From: Alphaproteobacteria bacterium
Lineage (GTDB): Bacteria; Pseudomonadota; Alphaproteobacteria; WRAU01; Hepatincolaceae
Reading direction: 5' to 3'
DNA: 64,000 nucleotides
Assembly: GCA_009780035.1 (NCBI GenBank)
Contig: WRAU01000002.1
Location: 124,001 to 188,000 of the forward strand
Shown here in pieces: positions 37,140-45,022 of the stretch (positions are counted from its first letter, which is position 1; every line of letters starts with the position of its first letter). The position numbers and the translations under genes are program-made. The notes below the pieces were generated by a model, which saw only the letters and a program-made list of their open reading frames with translations, searched no databases and was not told the DNA's origin.

Positions 37140-38150
37140 ATGGAAAAATATATTACTTTTGATGATGTTTTAATCAAACCGCAATTTTCTACTATAAGCA
37201 GCCGCCGAGATGTGGATATATCTACAAAAATTGGTGATTTAGAGTTAAATATGCCAATTATATCTGCTAATATGGACACCGTAACCAATGCCGATATGGC
37301 AATTGCTATGTCTAAAAATGGTGCCATTGGAGCTTTACACAGATTTTCCAGCATCGAAAAAAATATTAAAGCCTTTGCTAAAGTGCAGGAAGAAAATACT
37401 AATGCCATTATTTCTATAGGACTTGGTGAATATGAACTGGCACGAGCAGAAGCCTTAACTGCAGCTGGAGCCAATATTTTATGTATAGATGTCGCACACG
37501 GAGCACAGATGTCGGTGGCAGAGCAATATAATAAAATTGCCTCTTCTTATAAAAATATTGAGATAATTGTGGGAAATTTTGCTACGGGCGATACCATTAA
37601 ACAATTTCGTGAATTATGCGTGCGCGAGCCTATGGCATTTAAAGTTGGCATTGGCGGCGGATCGGCTTGTTTAACTAGAGTGCAGACTGGATGCGGAATT
37701 CCACAGCTATCTGCCGTAATTGACTGTGTTAAAATTAACCCTAAAGTTGCGATAATTTCCGATGGCGGCAAAAAAAGTCCCGGCGATATTGCTAAAGCAC
37801 TGGCTGTTGGAGCAAAATGCGTAATGCTGGGCTCTATGCTAGCTGGCGTTGATGAAGGTCCTGGTGATATTATAGACTCTTTATATAAACAATATCGCGG
37901 ATCAGCCTCACAGGAATCTTATGAAGTTCAAGGGAAAATTGCCAAATGGCGCACCTTTGAAGGCGATAGCTTTTTAGTTCCTTATAAGGGAAGCGTTGCG
38001 GATGTGCTGCAAAATATCAGCGGCGGCTTGCGCTCAGCATTTAGCTATGTAGGTGCAAAAAATTTAGCTGAATTTCAAGAAAAAGCTGAACTGATAGAAA
38101 TTTCTACCTCAACCATAAAAGAGAATTCGGCACACGGAAAGAAGCAGTAA
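37140..38150 (+). CDS. guaC: GMP reductase
   Basis: IMPDH/GMPR-family TIM barrel converting GMP to IMP with NADPH. The 336-residue length and lack of CBS domains separate it from IMP dehydrogenase. Motifs: ITFDDVLIKPQFSTISSRRD, PIISANMDTV, the catalytic-Cys loop VGIGGGSACLTRVQTGCGIPQLSAV (Cys in GSAC), ISDGGKKSPGDIAKAL, MLGSMLAG, and a flap rich in SYEVQGK. The gene has AGAGG before ATG 37140 and a hairpin after its stop. Confidence 0.92.
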   Translation: MEKYITFDDVLIKPQFSTISSRRDVDISTKIGDLELNMPIISANMDTVTNADMAIAMSKNGAIGALHRFSSIEKNIKAFAKVQEENTNAIISIGLGEYELARAEALTAAGANILCIDVAHGAQMSVAEQYNKIASSYKNIEIIVGNFATGDTIKQFRELCVREPMAFKVGIGGGSACLTRVQTGCGIPQLSAVIDCVKINPKVAIISDGGKKSPGDIAKALAVGAKCVMLGSMLAGVDEGPGDIIDSLYKQYRGSASQESYEVQGKIAKWRTFEGDSFLVPYKGSVADVLQNISGGLRSAFSYVGAKNLAEFQEKAELIEISTSTIKENSAHGKKQ

Positions 38151-38160
38151 ATATATTTAT

Positions 38161-38192
38161 CTTATCATGCTAATTTCTTATGGCATGATGAG
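38161..38192 (+). terminator. hairpin after guaC
   Basis: Arms CTTATCATGC and GCATGATGAG (ten pairs including one wobble) around a 12-base loop, 10 bp after the guaC stop. A T-rich stretch follows shortly after on the plus strand. Confidence 0.55.
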
Positions 38193-38203
38193 GATTTATT
38201 TGT

Positions 38204-38224
38204 TATAATATGAAAAGTATTATA
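38204..38224. promoter_or_regulatory. inverted repeat upstream of the second toxin-antitoxin pair
   Basis: Seven-base arms TATAATA and TATTATA, 7 bp apart, ending 13 bp before the antitoxin ATG. The first arm contains a TATAAT -10. Candidate autoregulatory operator, weaker than that at 25713. Confidence 0.35.
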
Positions 38225-38237
38225 TAAGATAAAAACA

Positions 38238-38474
38238 ATGACTCACTCTGCTATAAAAATTACCGAAAAAAATAAAGTTATTTTGCAAGATGCTGCAACC
38301 TCTCAAGGAAAAACTATTGAGCTTGTAGCAAATGAAGCCATAGAAAATTATTACGAAAATCTTTTAAATTGGCAAATTGCCGAAATTAAAAAATCTCAGG
38401 AAGAATGCAGAAAAGGCAATGTTGTATCACAAGAAACAATAGACGCAACTCTTAAATCTTTCACAGAAAACTAA
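38238..38474 (+). CDS. probable ribbon-helix-helix antitoxin
   Basis: 78 residues with an N-terminal strand and two helices (AIKITEKNKVILQDAATSQG, KTIELVANEAIENYYENL) followed by a charged toxin-binding tail (KKSQEECRKGNVVSQETIDA). This organisation and the adjacent ParE-like frame indicate the antitoxin of a type II system. ATG 38238 lies just after a small palindrome. Confidence 0.65.
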   Translation: MTHSAIKITEKNKVILQDAATSQGKTIELVANEAIENYYENLLNWQIAEIKKSQEECRKGNVVSQETIDATLKSFTEN

Positions 38475-38515
38475 AAATAAAAGTTGCTTATGCCAATAGT
38501 TTTAATAAGAATCTT

Positions 38516-38764
38516 ATGGAAATAAAAGATTATTTAAAAAGATATTATCCATCTTATTTACAAGCAACACAACTACAAATAAAGCAAAGAATTAAAACTA
38601 TTATTAAAAATCCGTATATTGGAAGACTTGGCAGAGCAGCTAGCACTCGGGAACTTATTTTTACTAACCTACCATATTTCATAATTTATGAAATTAACGA
38701 AGATAATCAAGAAATCTTTATTCTTAATATACTGCATACGGCTATGCAATATCCTAAAATTTAA
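38516..38764 (+). CDS. ParE-like toxin, apparently lacking its natural start
   Basis: From ATG 38516 the product is 82 residues: MEIKDYLKRYYPSYLQ, then RIKTIIKNPYIGRLGRA, TRELIFTNLPYFIIYEI and FILNILHTAMQYP, the ParE/RelE pattern (normal length about 95). The missing first beta strand is encoded in frame upstream (KVAYANSFNKNL, from about 38480), but no ATG, GTG or TTG precedes it before the frame runs into the antitoxin gene. The full toxin may use a non-standard codon (CTA or ATA near 38471-38477), or its start was lost and the toxin is disabled. Confidence 0.65.
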   Translation: MEIKDYLKRYYPSYLQATQLQIKQRIKTIIKNPYIGRLGRAASTRELIFTNLPYFIIYEINEDNQEIFILNILHTAMQYPKI

Positions 38765-38846
38765 GAATTTCTATATAACTTTCATTATGCCCGCCCAAGA
38801 ACTTACCGCAAACGGATATGGGCATTGAAGTTATATAGAGATTTCT
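38764..38846. repeat. long imperfect inverted repeat / bidirectional terminator
   Basis: Arms 38764..38792 and 38820..38846 share CTATATAACTT and GCCC with small mismatches, around a loop of about 27 bases. It begins on the toxin stop and ends 23 bp before the convergent fabH stop, so it likely ends both transcripts. Confidence 0.6.
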
Positions 38847-38868
38847 CTGTTAATTTGATTATTCCGTT

Positions 38869-39819
38869 TTACATTCTAAACAAAGCAGCGCCCCATGTAA
38901 ATCCTCCGCCCATAGCTTCCATTAATACGAGGTCGCCTTTCTTTATTTTATCAAAGGCGCTGTCTAAGGCAAGCGGGATAGATGCTGCTGAAGTATTAGC
39001 ATGTTTATCTATAGTTATTACAACCTTGTTTTCGTCTAAATGCAGTTTTTTACCCATGGCATTGATAATACGCAAGTTTGCTTGGTGCGGCACCAGCCAG
39101 TTAACATCTTCTTTTGTGAGATTATTTTTTTCTAAAATTAGGTCAGCTACACTTGCCAAATTATTAACCGCATGTTTAAAAACCTCGCTGCCGTTCATAA
39201 CTACATAGGGATTTGCTCCTTCCGTTGTTCTTAATTCATCGGTATAATTGCCATCGGTAAAAACTCTAACATCAATAATGCCCGAACCACCATCTATAGG
39301 ATTTTCAGCAGTTTTTTCTAAAATTACCGCCCCTGCGCCATCGCCAAATAAAACACAAGTATTTCTATCCTGCCAATTAAGTATCCGCGAAAAAGTTTCT
39401 GCACCAATAACTAAAATTCTCTCTGCGCGCCCTGATCTAATTATAGAATCGGCATTAAACAAAGCATAAATAAAGCCGCTGCAAACTGCCTGCACATCAT
39501 ATGCAAAAGCCTTAGATGCACCTAGTTTTCTTTGCAGTATAGATGCGCTTGAGGGGAAAACTAAGTCTGGCGTAGTAGTTGCCAGCACTATGCCGTCAAT
39601 ATCTGCGGAAGTTAAATTTGCTTTTTTTAAAGCAGCAAGAGCTGCCTGCATAGCTAAATCTGTGGTTTTTTCATTTTCTTCAGCGATATGTCTTTGCTTA
39701 ATGCCGGTTCTGCTAACTATCCATTCATCGCTGGTATCAACCATTTTTGCTAAATCTTCATTAGTAAGGATTTTTTTTGGCAAGTAAGACCCGCTGGCTA
39801 TTATTTTAGAAAAAAACAT
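38869..39819 (-). CDS. fabH: 3-oxoacyl-ACP synthase III (FabH)
   Basis: Condensing enzyme starting fatty-acid synthesis from acetyl-CoA and malonyl-ACP. The 316 residues show SDEWIVSRTGIKQRHIA, the active-site Cys in FAYDVQAVCSGFIYAL, the His in WLVPHQANLRIINAMG, the Asn in KHANTSAASIPLALD, and the C-terminal EAMGGGFTWGA. AAGGAA precedes ATG 39819. It follows plsX on the minus strand (28-bp gap) in the conserved rpmF-plsX-fabH order. Confidence 0.97.
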   Translation of the reverse strand: MFFSKIIASGSYLPKKILTNEDLAKMVDTSDEWIVSRTGIKQRHIAEENEKTTDLAMQAALAALKKANLTSADIDGIVLATTTPDLVFPSSASILQRKLGASKAFAYDVQAVCSGFIYALFNADSIIRSGRAERILVIGAETFSRILNWQDRNTCVLFGDGAGAVILEKTAENPIDGGSGIIDVRVFTDGNYTDELRTTEGANPYVVMNGSEVFKHAVNNLASVADLILEKNNLTKEDVNWLVPHQANLRIINAMGKKLHLDENKVVITIDKHANTSAASIPLALDSAFDKIKKGDLVLMEAMGGGFTWGAALFRM

Positions 39820-39847
39820 AAAAATTTCCTTATGCAGCTGTTAGATA

Positions 39848-40900
39848 TTAACTATTACTTTGAGAACCATCACCATCTAAAGATAAAATTTGTAATTCAC
39901 TTTTTATTTTATCGTTTATTTTAGCAACAACAAGTTTTTTAGCAACTTGGATAGCATTAGAAAAAGCTACTTTATCTGCTCCGCCATGACTTTTAACCGA
40001 AATACCTTCCAATCCTACCATCATAGCCCCATTATAAAGTCTTGGATCAACTTCTTTATAGCTTTTTTTAATGCTAAAAAAGGAAAACAAAGCTGTTAAT
40101 AATAAAAAGAAGTAGGCAAAATAATTTCCTTTGAAAGTATTTACTATCCTATATTTAATAAAACTTACAGTTCCCTCAATTACTTTTAAGGTAATGTTTC
40201 CTGTAAAACCATCGGCTACAATAATATTAAATTTACCTTTAAAAATATCGTGCCCTTCAGCAAAACCTTTGTAATTTAAGTGCGGATGTTTTAGAAAAAG
40301 CTCTGCAGAATCTTGCACCAGCTTATTGCCTTTAAGATTTTCTGAACCAATATTTAAAAGACCAATGGTCGGCTCTTTAACATCTAAAATAGATTTAGCA
40401 AAAGCATCGCCCATAATGCCAAACTGCAAAAGCTGTTCCGGCGAACTTTCAGCATTTGCTCCTAAATCTAAAATAACGCAGGGATTTTTTCTAGTGGGGA
40501 TATAAGTAACAATTGCTGGTCTATCTATTCCTCGTATAGAGGTAAGCACAAACTTAGACATTGCCATAAGCGCTCCGGTATTACCTGCAGAAACTACGGC
40601 ATGAGAAGCACCCTCTTTTACAGAATCAATAGCTAAGCGCATAGAGCTTTCACGACCGTTTCTTAGGGCATTTGCGGGTTTATCTTCATTAGTAATTACA
40701 GATTCCGTATGAAAAAATTCATAATTACCCTGAAGATTTTTAAACTTTTTAATAATCGGCAAAACTTTTTGTTCATTGCCGAAAATATTAAAAAATAAAT
40801 CTTTATCTTTGCTTAAGGCAATACTAGCGCCTTCTATAACTATAAAAGGCGCTCTATCGCCACCCATTGCATCTAAGGCAATAATAACTTTATTATCCAT
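39848..40900 (-). CDS. plsX: phosphate acyltransferase PlsX
   Basis: Converts acyl-ACP to acyl-phosphate for phospholipid synthesis. The 350 residues begin VIIALDAMGGDRAP and include SAGNTGALMAMS, RPAIVTYIPT, LDLGANAESSPEQLLQF, LLNIGSE, FNIIVADGFTGNITLK and GGADKVAFSNAI. A short hydrophobic patch (FAYFFLLLTALFSFF, about 275-290) lies where family members have a membrane-associated helix. Transcribed with rpmF and fabH. Confidence 0.97.
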   Translation of the reverse strand: MDNKVIIALDAMGGDRAPFIVIEGASIALSKDKDLFFNIFGNEQKVLPIIKKFKNLQGNYEFFHTESVITNEDKPANALRNGRESSMRLAIDSVKEGASHAVVSAGNTGALMAMSKFVLTSIRGIDRPAIVTYIPTRKNPCVILDLGANAESSPEQLLQFGIMGDAFAKSILDVKEPTIGLLNIGSENLKGNKLVQDSAELFLKHPHLNYKGFAEGHDIFKGKFNIIVADGFTGNITLKVIEGTVSFIKYRIVNTFKGNYFAYFFLLLTALFSFFSIKKSYKEVDPRLYNGAMMVGLEGISVKSHGGADKVAFSNAIQVAKKLVVAKINDKIKSELQILSLDGDGSQSNS

Positions 40901-40912
40901 GAATATAAAAGT

Positions 40913-41098
40913 TTAGTTATTATCTTGAATATCTATTACTTGCTTATCTCTATATGTCCCTGTTGTTAAATCAACATGGTGCGGTCTGTGCAATTGACCG
41001 GTTTTTTTATTTTCAACAAAAGAATTTTTACTTAAAGCCAAGTGTGATCTTCTCATGTTTTTTTTAGATTTTGAAGTTTTCTTTTTAGGAACAGCCAT
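40913..41098 (-). CDS. rpmF: 50S ribosomal protein L32
   Basis: 61-residue ribosomal protein beginning [18 protein letters not shown], the standard L32 N-terminus, with [17 protein letters not shown] in the C-terminal half. It lacks the Cys pairs of zinc-type L32. AAGGAG precedes ATG 41098. First gene of the rpmF-plsX-fabH transcript, linking ribosome and lipid synthesis. Confidence 0.97.
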   Translation of the reverse strand: MAVPKKKTSKSKKNMRRSHLALSKNSFVENKKTGQLHRPHHVDLTTGTYRDKQVIDIQDNN

Positions 41099-41198
41099 TG
41101 TAAACTCCTTGCATAATTTTTCCTACAATCAACATATTATATATAAAAAAATAAGAATAGCAAATATTTTTTTTGCTATTGAGTTTATCTTCTATCTA

Positions 41199-41741
41199 TT
41201 ATATTAAATTAACCCTAACCCAAAAAAACCAAATATTTCCTGAATTTTGTCCAATCCATGGGATATAAGCCATTTGCACGGAAACTTTTTTATAGCCTAC
41301 GGAAGTAATCGGCAATATAATAGGCAAAGGACGCCAACCCCAGCTTCTTCTTGTAGCTACTCCTGCCGTATAGCCTAAACCTGCATGAAAATCTTGATTG
41401 CCGTCAAGAAACCATATATACTCCCAGCCATACCCTATTATTGGCTTCCAGCTGTTATGGGAATCTCTAAAAGCCATAGCATAAATGCCATGCCAATTAT
41501 TTTTTTCGTCCCAATAACTTTTGCCGAAACCTATTCCGCCAGGACTTTCATTATAGGACGCTATTCTATAATCATCGTAGGTAGACCTTGCATGCCAAGT
41601 AAAAAAAGGCAGATACAAATCTTTTTGCGGAGAATACAGAGTTTTTTGCATATTATCAAAAGTATTAGAAAAAACATTTGCCTGCAGCGGCAGATGCCAC
41701 AATAAAAAACATAAACCAACTATTAACTTAATTTTAAGCAT
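41199..41741 (-). CDS. pagP: lipid A palmitoyltransferase PagP
   Basis: Outer-membrane beta-barrel enzyme moving palmitate from phospholipid to lipid A. 180 residues: signal peptide (about 1-21, ending LPLQA), then DLYLPFFTWHARSTYDD with the catalytic His region, IGFGKSYWDEKNNWHGIYAM, FRDSHNSWKPIIGYGWEY (the Asp-Ser pair of the active site), GLGYTAGVATR and a last strand QMAYIPWIGQNSGNIWFFW. All catalytic residues are present. It sits between the DUF177 gene and rpmF, which are usually neighbours. PagP is known to resist antimicrobial peptides and alter TLR4 signalling. Confidence 0.93.
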   Translation of the reverse strand: MLKIKLIVGLCFLLWHLPLQANVFSNTFDNMQKTLYSPQKDLYLPFFTWHARSTYDDYRIASYNESPGGIGFGKSYWDEKNNWHGIYAMAFRDSHNSWKPIIGYGWEYIWFLDGNQDFHAGLGYTAGVATRRSWGWRPLPIILPITSVGYKKVSVQMAYIPWIGQNSGNIWFFWVRVNLI

Positions 41742-41764
41742 AATGCCTCTTTTTTATTATTATT

Positions 41765-42196
41765 CTATTCTTTTCTAGCAAACGGATCAATATTCAAAAT
41801 TAACTCTTCTAATATTATAAAGCCTACATCAATGGTATCGTTCTCTAGGGTATCTATATCATCTTCTTCTTTATCAAAGTTCATAACTACATTTTTAATT
41901 TTTTTAGAATTCTCAATCCGCGCCGTTTTCTCATAGATTCTTTTAATCGGCAGAAAAATAGAAGCATCTATTTCTTCTAAACTTACAGCATCTGCTTGAA
42001 TAAACTCAGCCTTAATTTCACCTAGAACCGCAAATCTATTAAGATTCCTAGTTATACTAACCTCGCCTTCAAGCAAATTGAACTTTAAAACCTCTGTTTG
42101 TGCTGCTAAATTAAGCAATTCTTCTGCATTAGCTTTAATTTTCAAAATTTTTGCTGTATTACTGATGCTATTAACATTAATTTTATGGTTAAGCAT
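41765..42196 (-). CDS. DUF177 (YceD-like) protein
   Basis: 143 residues with the DUF177 pattern: an N-terminal beta region (KILKIKANAEELLNLAAQTE), LEGEVSITRNLNRFAVLGEI, and an acidic segment EEDDIDTLENDTIDVGFIIL followed by EELILNIDPFARKE. The usual Cys pair of YceD is absent. DUF177 genes sit beside rpmF or plsX and are linked to rRNA or ribosome assembly in other species. AGGAGG precedes ATG 42196. Confidence 0.85.
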   Translation of the reverse strand: MLNHKINVNSISNTAKILKIKANAEELLNLAAQTEVLKFNLLEGEVSITRNLNRFAVLGEIKAEFIQADAVSLEEIDASIFLPIKRIYEKTARIENSKKIKNVVMNFDKEEDDIDTLENDTIDVGFIILEELILNIDPFARKE

Positions 42197-42206
42197 TAAA
42201 TTCCTC

Positions 42207-43418
42207 CTAAATAGACATTCCCATTACAAAAATAACTTGAGCCGCCTTAGTTCTAAAGTTATTTGTAATATATAATCCTACAGCAGGAATAGCAACTTTT
42301 CTAAAATATATATTAATGCCGCTGCCTATCCCTGTATAAGCCACATAATGTTTATCAAATTCTCCATTAATTTTACCGCTTTCCACAAAATTTATATTGC
42401 TGAATCCAAACATTGTATTACGATGGAACAAATATTCATTAGATAATGTTCCGCCGAAAAAATTTTGGTAAGAAATATTTCTATCTACAAGGCTGCGCAT
42501 GCCTCTGCCGTAAGATGTCCTGTTTTGCTCTATAAAAGGCAGATCTGAAATAAAAGTATCTAAAGCCATTAAAACTTTATTATTGTTAGATGTTTTAAAA
42601 GAATAGCTGCTTTGACCTGTAAATGCGGTGCTTGGAATTGTGCAGTTATCTATTTTTGTAATATTCCTAGATACACTAACTTTGCCGTCAAAACCATGTG
42701 CTAGAAAATCGGCATAAGTCATTTTATCTATGGATACAATGGGTGATATTGCATAAGTTTCCCCCTTTTGCCTATCATTTATTTTATTGGAAATTGCAAA
42801 ATTTTTATAAGAGACGCTTAAAAGCGGGGTAATCCAGCCAAAATCATAACCAAAAGCGTAAGATGCTTTAGCAGTTTTTTGAAAATATTCCTTATAGATA
42901 CTGGAGTGTAGAATACTTTGGTTGCTAAATTGCGAGGAATCATAAGAAATATACATTTTATTGGTAAAATTAGTATCAAGGAAGTGTTTATTATCTAACC
43001 CTATGGAGTATAAATTTGTAGATTGTCCGTAAATGGCAACTGCTACAAATAAATCGCCGCGTGCTAAAAAATTGCTGTCTAAAAATAATAATCCCACTGC
43101 AGTTTCATTAGTGCCGCTTTTAGCTAAAGGAACTACTAGCTTTGTGATTTTTTCTTTAAGATTTATTTTTATTTTCACATCATCAGAGCTTTCTACAGCA
43201 GATACTTCTATGCTTGAAAACAATCCAAGTTTATTAAGGGCTTGCCTAACCTCTGTTTCACTAAAGCTGCTGAAATCATCACCCTCTTGAATGCTTATGG
43301 CATTGCGCACGACAGCAGGATTTGTTCTTTTAAGTCCGCTAACTTCTATGCTGGTTATTAGCTTTCCCATTGCCTCTAAAGGAAAAAGCAATATGAAAAA
43401 GAACAAAAATTTATACAT
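42207..43418 (-). CDS. outer-membrane protein with one POTRA domain and a beta-barrel
   Basis: About 403 residues from ATG 43418. A signal peptide (about 1-18, ending PLEAMG) precedes one POTRA domain (about 20-95: ITSIEVSGLKRTNPAVVRNA, VRQALNKLGLFSSIEV) and a C-terminal barrel of alternating strands ending VIFVMGMSI. BamA has five POTRAs and TamA three, so this is a short Omp85-type protein. A substrate or partner is unknown; a minimal insertase or secretion channel is the best guess. It is divergent from bamE and 10 bp upstream of DUF177. Confidence 0.75.
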   Translation of the reverse strand: MYKFLFFFILLFPLEAMGKLITSIEVSGLKRTNPAVVRNAISIQEGDDFSSFSETEVRQALNKLGLFSSIEVSAVESSDDVKIKINLKEKITKLVVPLAKSGTNETAVGLLFLDSNFLARGDLFVAVAIYGQSTNLYSIGLDNKHFLDTNFTNKMYISYDSSQFSNQSILHSSIYKEYFQKTAKASYAFGYDFGWITPLLSVSYKNFAISNKINDRQKGETYAISPIVSIDKMTYADFLAHGFDGKVSVSRNITKIDNCTIPSTAFTGQSSYSFKTSNNNKVLMALDTFISDLPFIEQNRTSYGRGMRSLVDRNISYQNFFGGTLSNEYLFHRNTMFGFSNINFVESGKINGEFDKHYVAYTGIGSGINIYFRKVAIPAVGLYITNNFRTKAAQVIFVMGMSI

Positions 43419-43522
43419 TAAAATAGATTCCAAAAACTATAAAATTAAACTTTACATCATTTGCTTTTATTTTTATAGTTTTTTTGTTATGATTAAAATT
43501 AACGAAAAAAATAGAAAGAAAA

Positions 43523-43954
43523 ATGAATTATTTGAAAAGTATTCTTATCCTTATTGTTGTAGTTGTTCTTTATGGTTGTTCTTCCGGACTAAGAATTGAG
43601 GGTAATTATATTTTTCCCGACAAGCTAGATAAAATCAAACCCGGCTTAAGTAAAGATCAAGTTTTTGCAATGCTAGGGGCTACCACCATTAAAGCTAATT
43701 TTAATGAAAATACTTGGTATTATATTTATGAAAAATATAATAGAAAATTAAGATTTTTAAATAAAACTATCATAGAATCTAAAGTTATTATTATCAATTT
43801 TGATGAAAATAATAAAATCAAAAATGTTGAAGTTTTAGATTACAATAAACGAAGAAATATTCCTATTGTAAGAGCTAAAACTCAAAATATCCTTATAAAA
43901 ACCAATCCAAGAGATTCTCAATTTAACAATATTAATACTTTTAGCAGTAATTAA
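43523..43954 (+). CDS. bamE: outer-membrane assembly lipoprotein BamE
   Basis: Small lipoprotein of the BAM complex (SmpA/OmlA family). 143 residues: a signal peptide with lipobox VVVLYGCSS, then IEGNYIFPDKLDKIKPGLSK and QVFAMLGATTI, ENTWYYIYEKYN and VIIINFDENNKIKNVEVLDY. This follows the family pattern of a beta-alpha fold with the G-L-S/T-x-x-Q-V motif. It is divergent from the POTRA-barrel gene, in the neighbourhood conserved in many alphaproteobacteria (bamE, DUF177, plsX, fabH). Confidence 0.9.
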   Translation: MNYLKSILILIVVVVLYGCSSGLRIEGNYIFPDKLDKIKPGLSKDQVFAMLGATTIKANFNENTWYYIYEKYNRKLRFLNKTIIESKVIIINFDENNKIKNVEVLDYNKRRNIPIVRAKTQNILIKTNPRDSQFNNINTFSSN

Positions 43955-44069
43955 CTTATTTTTACACAAAACTGCGCAATAAAGTATCAACATTCAAGTA
44001 TAAACTTGCTTTACTCACCCCTCCTATGATATTCTATGCTTCAATTAGTATCGTATGGGGTGTTAGTAA

Positions 44070-45014
44070 TTGCATATTAGCTTAAAAATTATTTTTGGAA
44101 TCTTTTTAATTATTTTTTTTACAGTTATTAATTTGCAAAAATCCTATGCTGAATTTTATTTTTCTGCAGGAATTTCTTTAAGCAATAATACTTTAGAAAT
44201 TGCTAATAATGGTAAAACAGAACTATTTCCTAGCTTTACCATTAATTCTTCCCAATCTAATAAAGAGCTGATCTGCAGCAGGTGTATTATAGGCGATACA
44301 GGCAGCGGCAGCTCTCTTTATTTAAGTGATGTATATAAGGTAATTGATAGGAGTGAGACCGCAGATTATTCAGTTGCCAGTTATAAAATAAAAAATTCTC
44401 AAACTCCTTCTTATAATTTTGCCTTAGGCTATATGTTTTTAAATAATTTAAGGGTTGAAGGAGAGTTTAAATTAGCTAGCTTTAAAAAGAATCTTGAAAG
44501 CCTGCAAACTAAATTTAAGGTTAATTCTAACCTAAATTCTCAATTTAGCTATATATGTGATAATAACAACAGATGTCCATATGCGGAAATGAATTACGAG
44601 GAAAACTATAATAATAATTATAGTGTTTCTAGCGATATATTTAGTTTAATTCCCAACAATGGAGAAACCCCTAATATAGCATTATCAAATAATATTAACT
44701 ATTACTTTCTAAATGCTCTATACGATATTCCAGTTATGCAATATTTTGGGTTGTTTAGCGGAGTTGGAGCAGGTTTAGCAGCAATTAAATTATCTTCACA
44801 AAGCAACATAAGTATAGATTTAAACGAGAATAGCTCGTTTTATGCCTACCAATACAAACTTGGAACATACTACAATCCTTATAACTCTCAGCACCTTCGC
44901 TTAATGCTTTCTTTCACAAGCATTCATTCTATAGGTGATGTTAAATTTAATAGCTTTAATGTTAAGCCAATTTCACAGAATAGTGTTGATTTTAGCCTAA
45001 TGTATATACTGTAG
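44070..45014 (+). CDS. outer-membrane beta-barrel protein, surface-antigen type, copy 1
   Basis: 314 residues from TTG 44070 (no ATG fits; GGGGTG is upstream). A signal peptide of about 28 residues (ending QKSYAEF) is followed by strands typical of an eight-stranded barrel: FYFSAGISLSNNTLEI, NFALGYMFLNNLRVEGEFKL, MQYFGLFSGVGAGLAAI, YQYKLGTYYNP, and a final strand VDFSLMYIL. Long polar loops (about 40-85, 150-195) would be exposed on the surface. It resembles the Msp4/OmpA-like porin group of Rickettsiales. The next gene is a paralogue. Confidence 0.75.
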   Translation: MHISLKIIFGIFLIIFFTVINLQKSYAEFYFSAGISLSNNTLEIANNGKTELFPSFTINSSQSNKELICSRCIIGDTGSGSSLYLSDVYKVIDRSETADYSVASYKIKNSQTPSYNFALGYMFLNNLRVEGEFKLASFKKNLESLQTKFKVNSNLNSQFSYICDNNNRCPYAEMNYEENYNNNYSVSSDIFSLIPNNGETPNIALSNNINYYFLNALYDIPVMQYFGLFSGVGAGLAAIKLSSQSNISIDLNENSSFYAYQYKLGTYYNPYNSQHLRLMLSFTSIHSIGDVKFNSFNVKPISQNSVDFSLMYIL

Positions 45015-45022
45015 GGAAACTA

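Noticed and set aside
43955-44069. Possible tRNA or small RNA in the gap before the outer-membrane barrels
   Set aside because: No cloverleaf, T-loop consensus or strong hairpin could be found.
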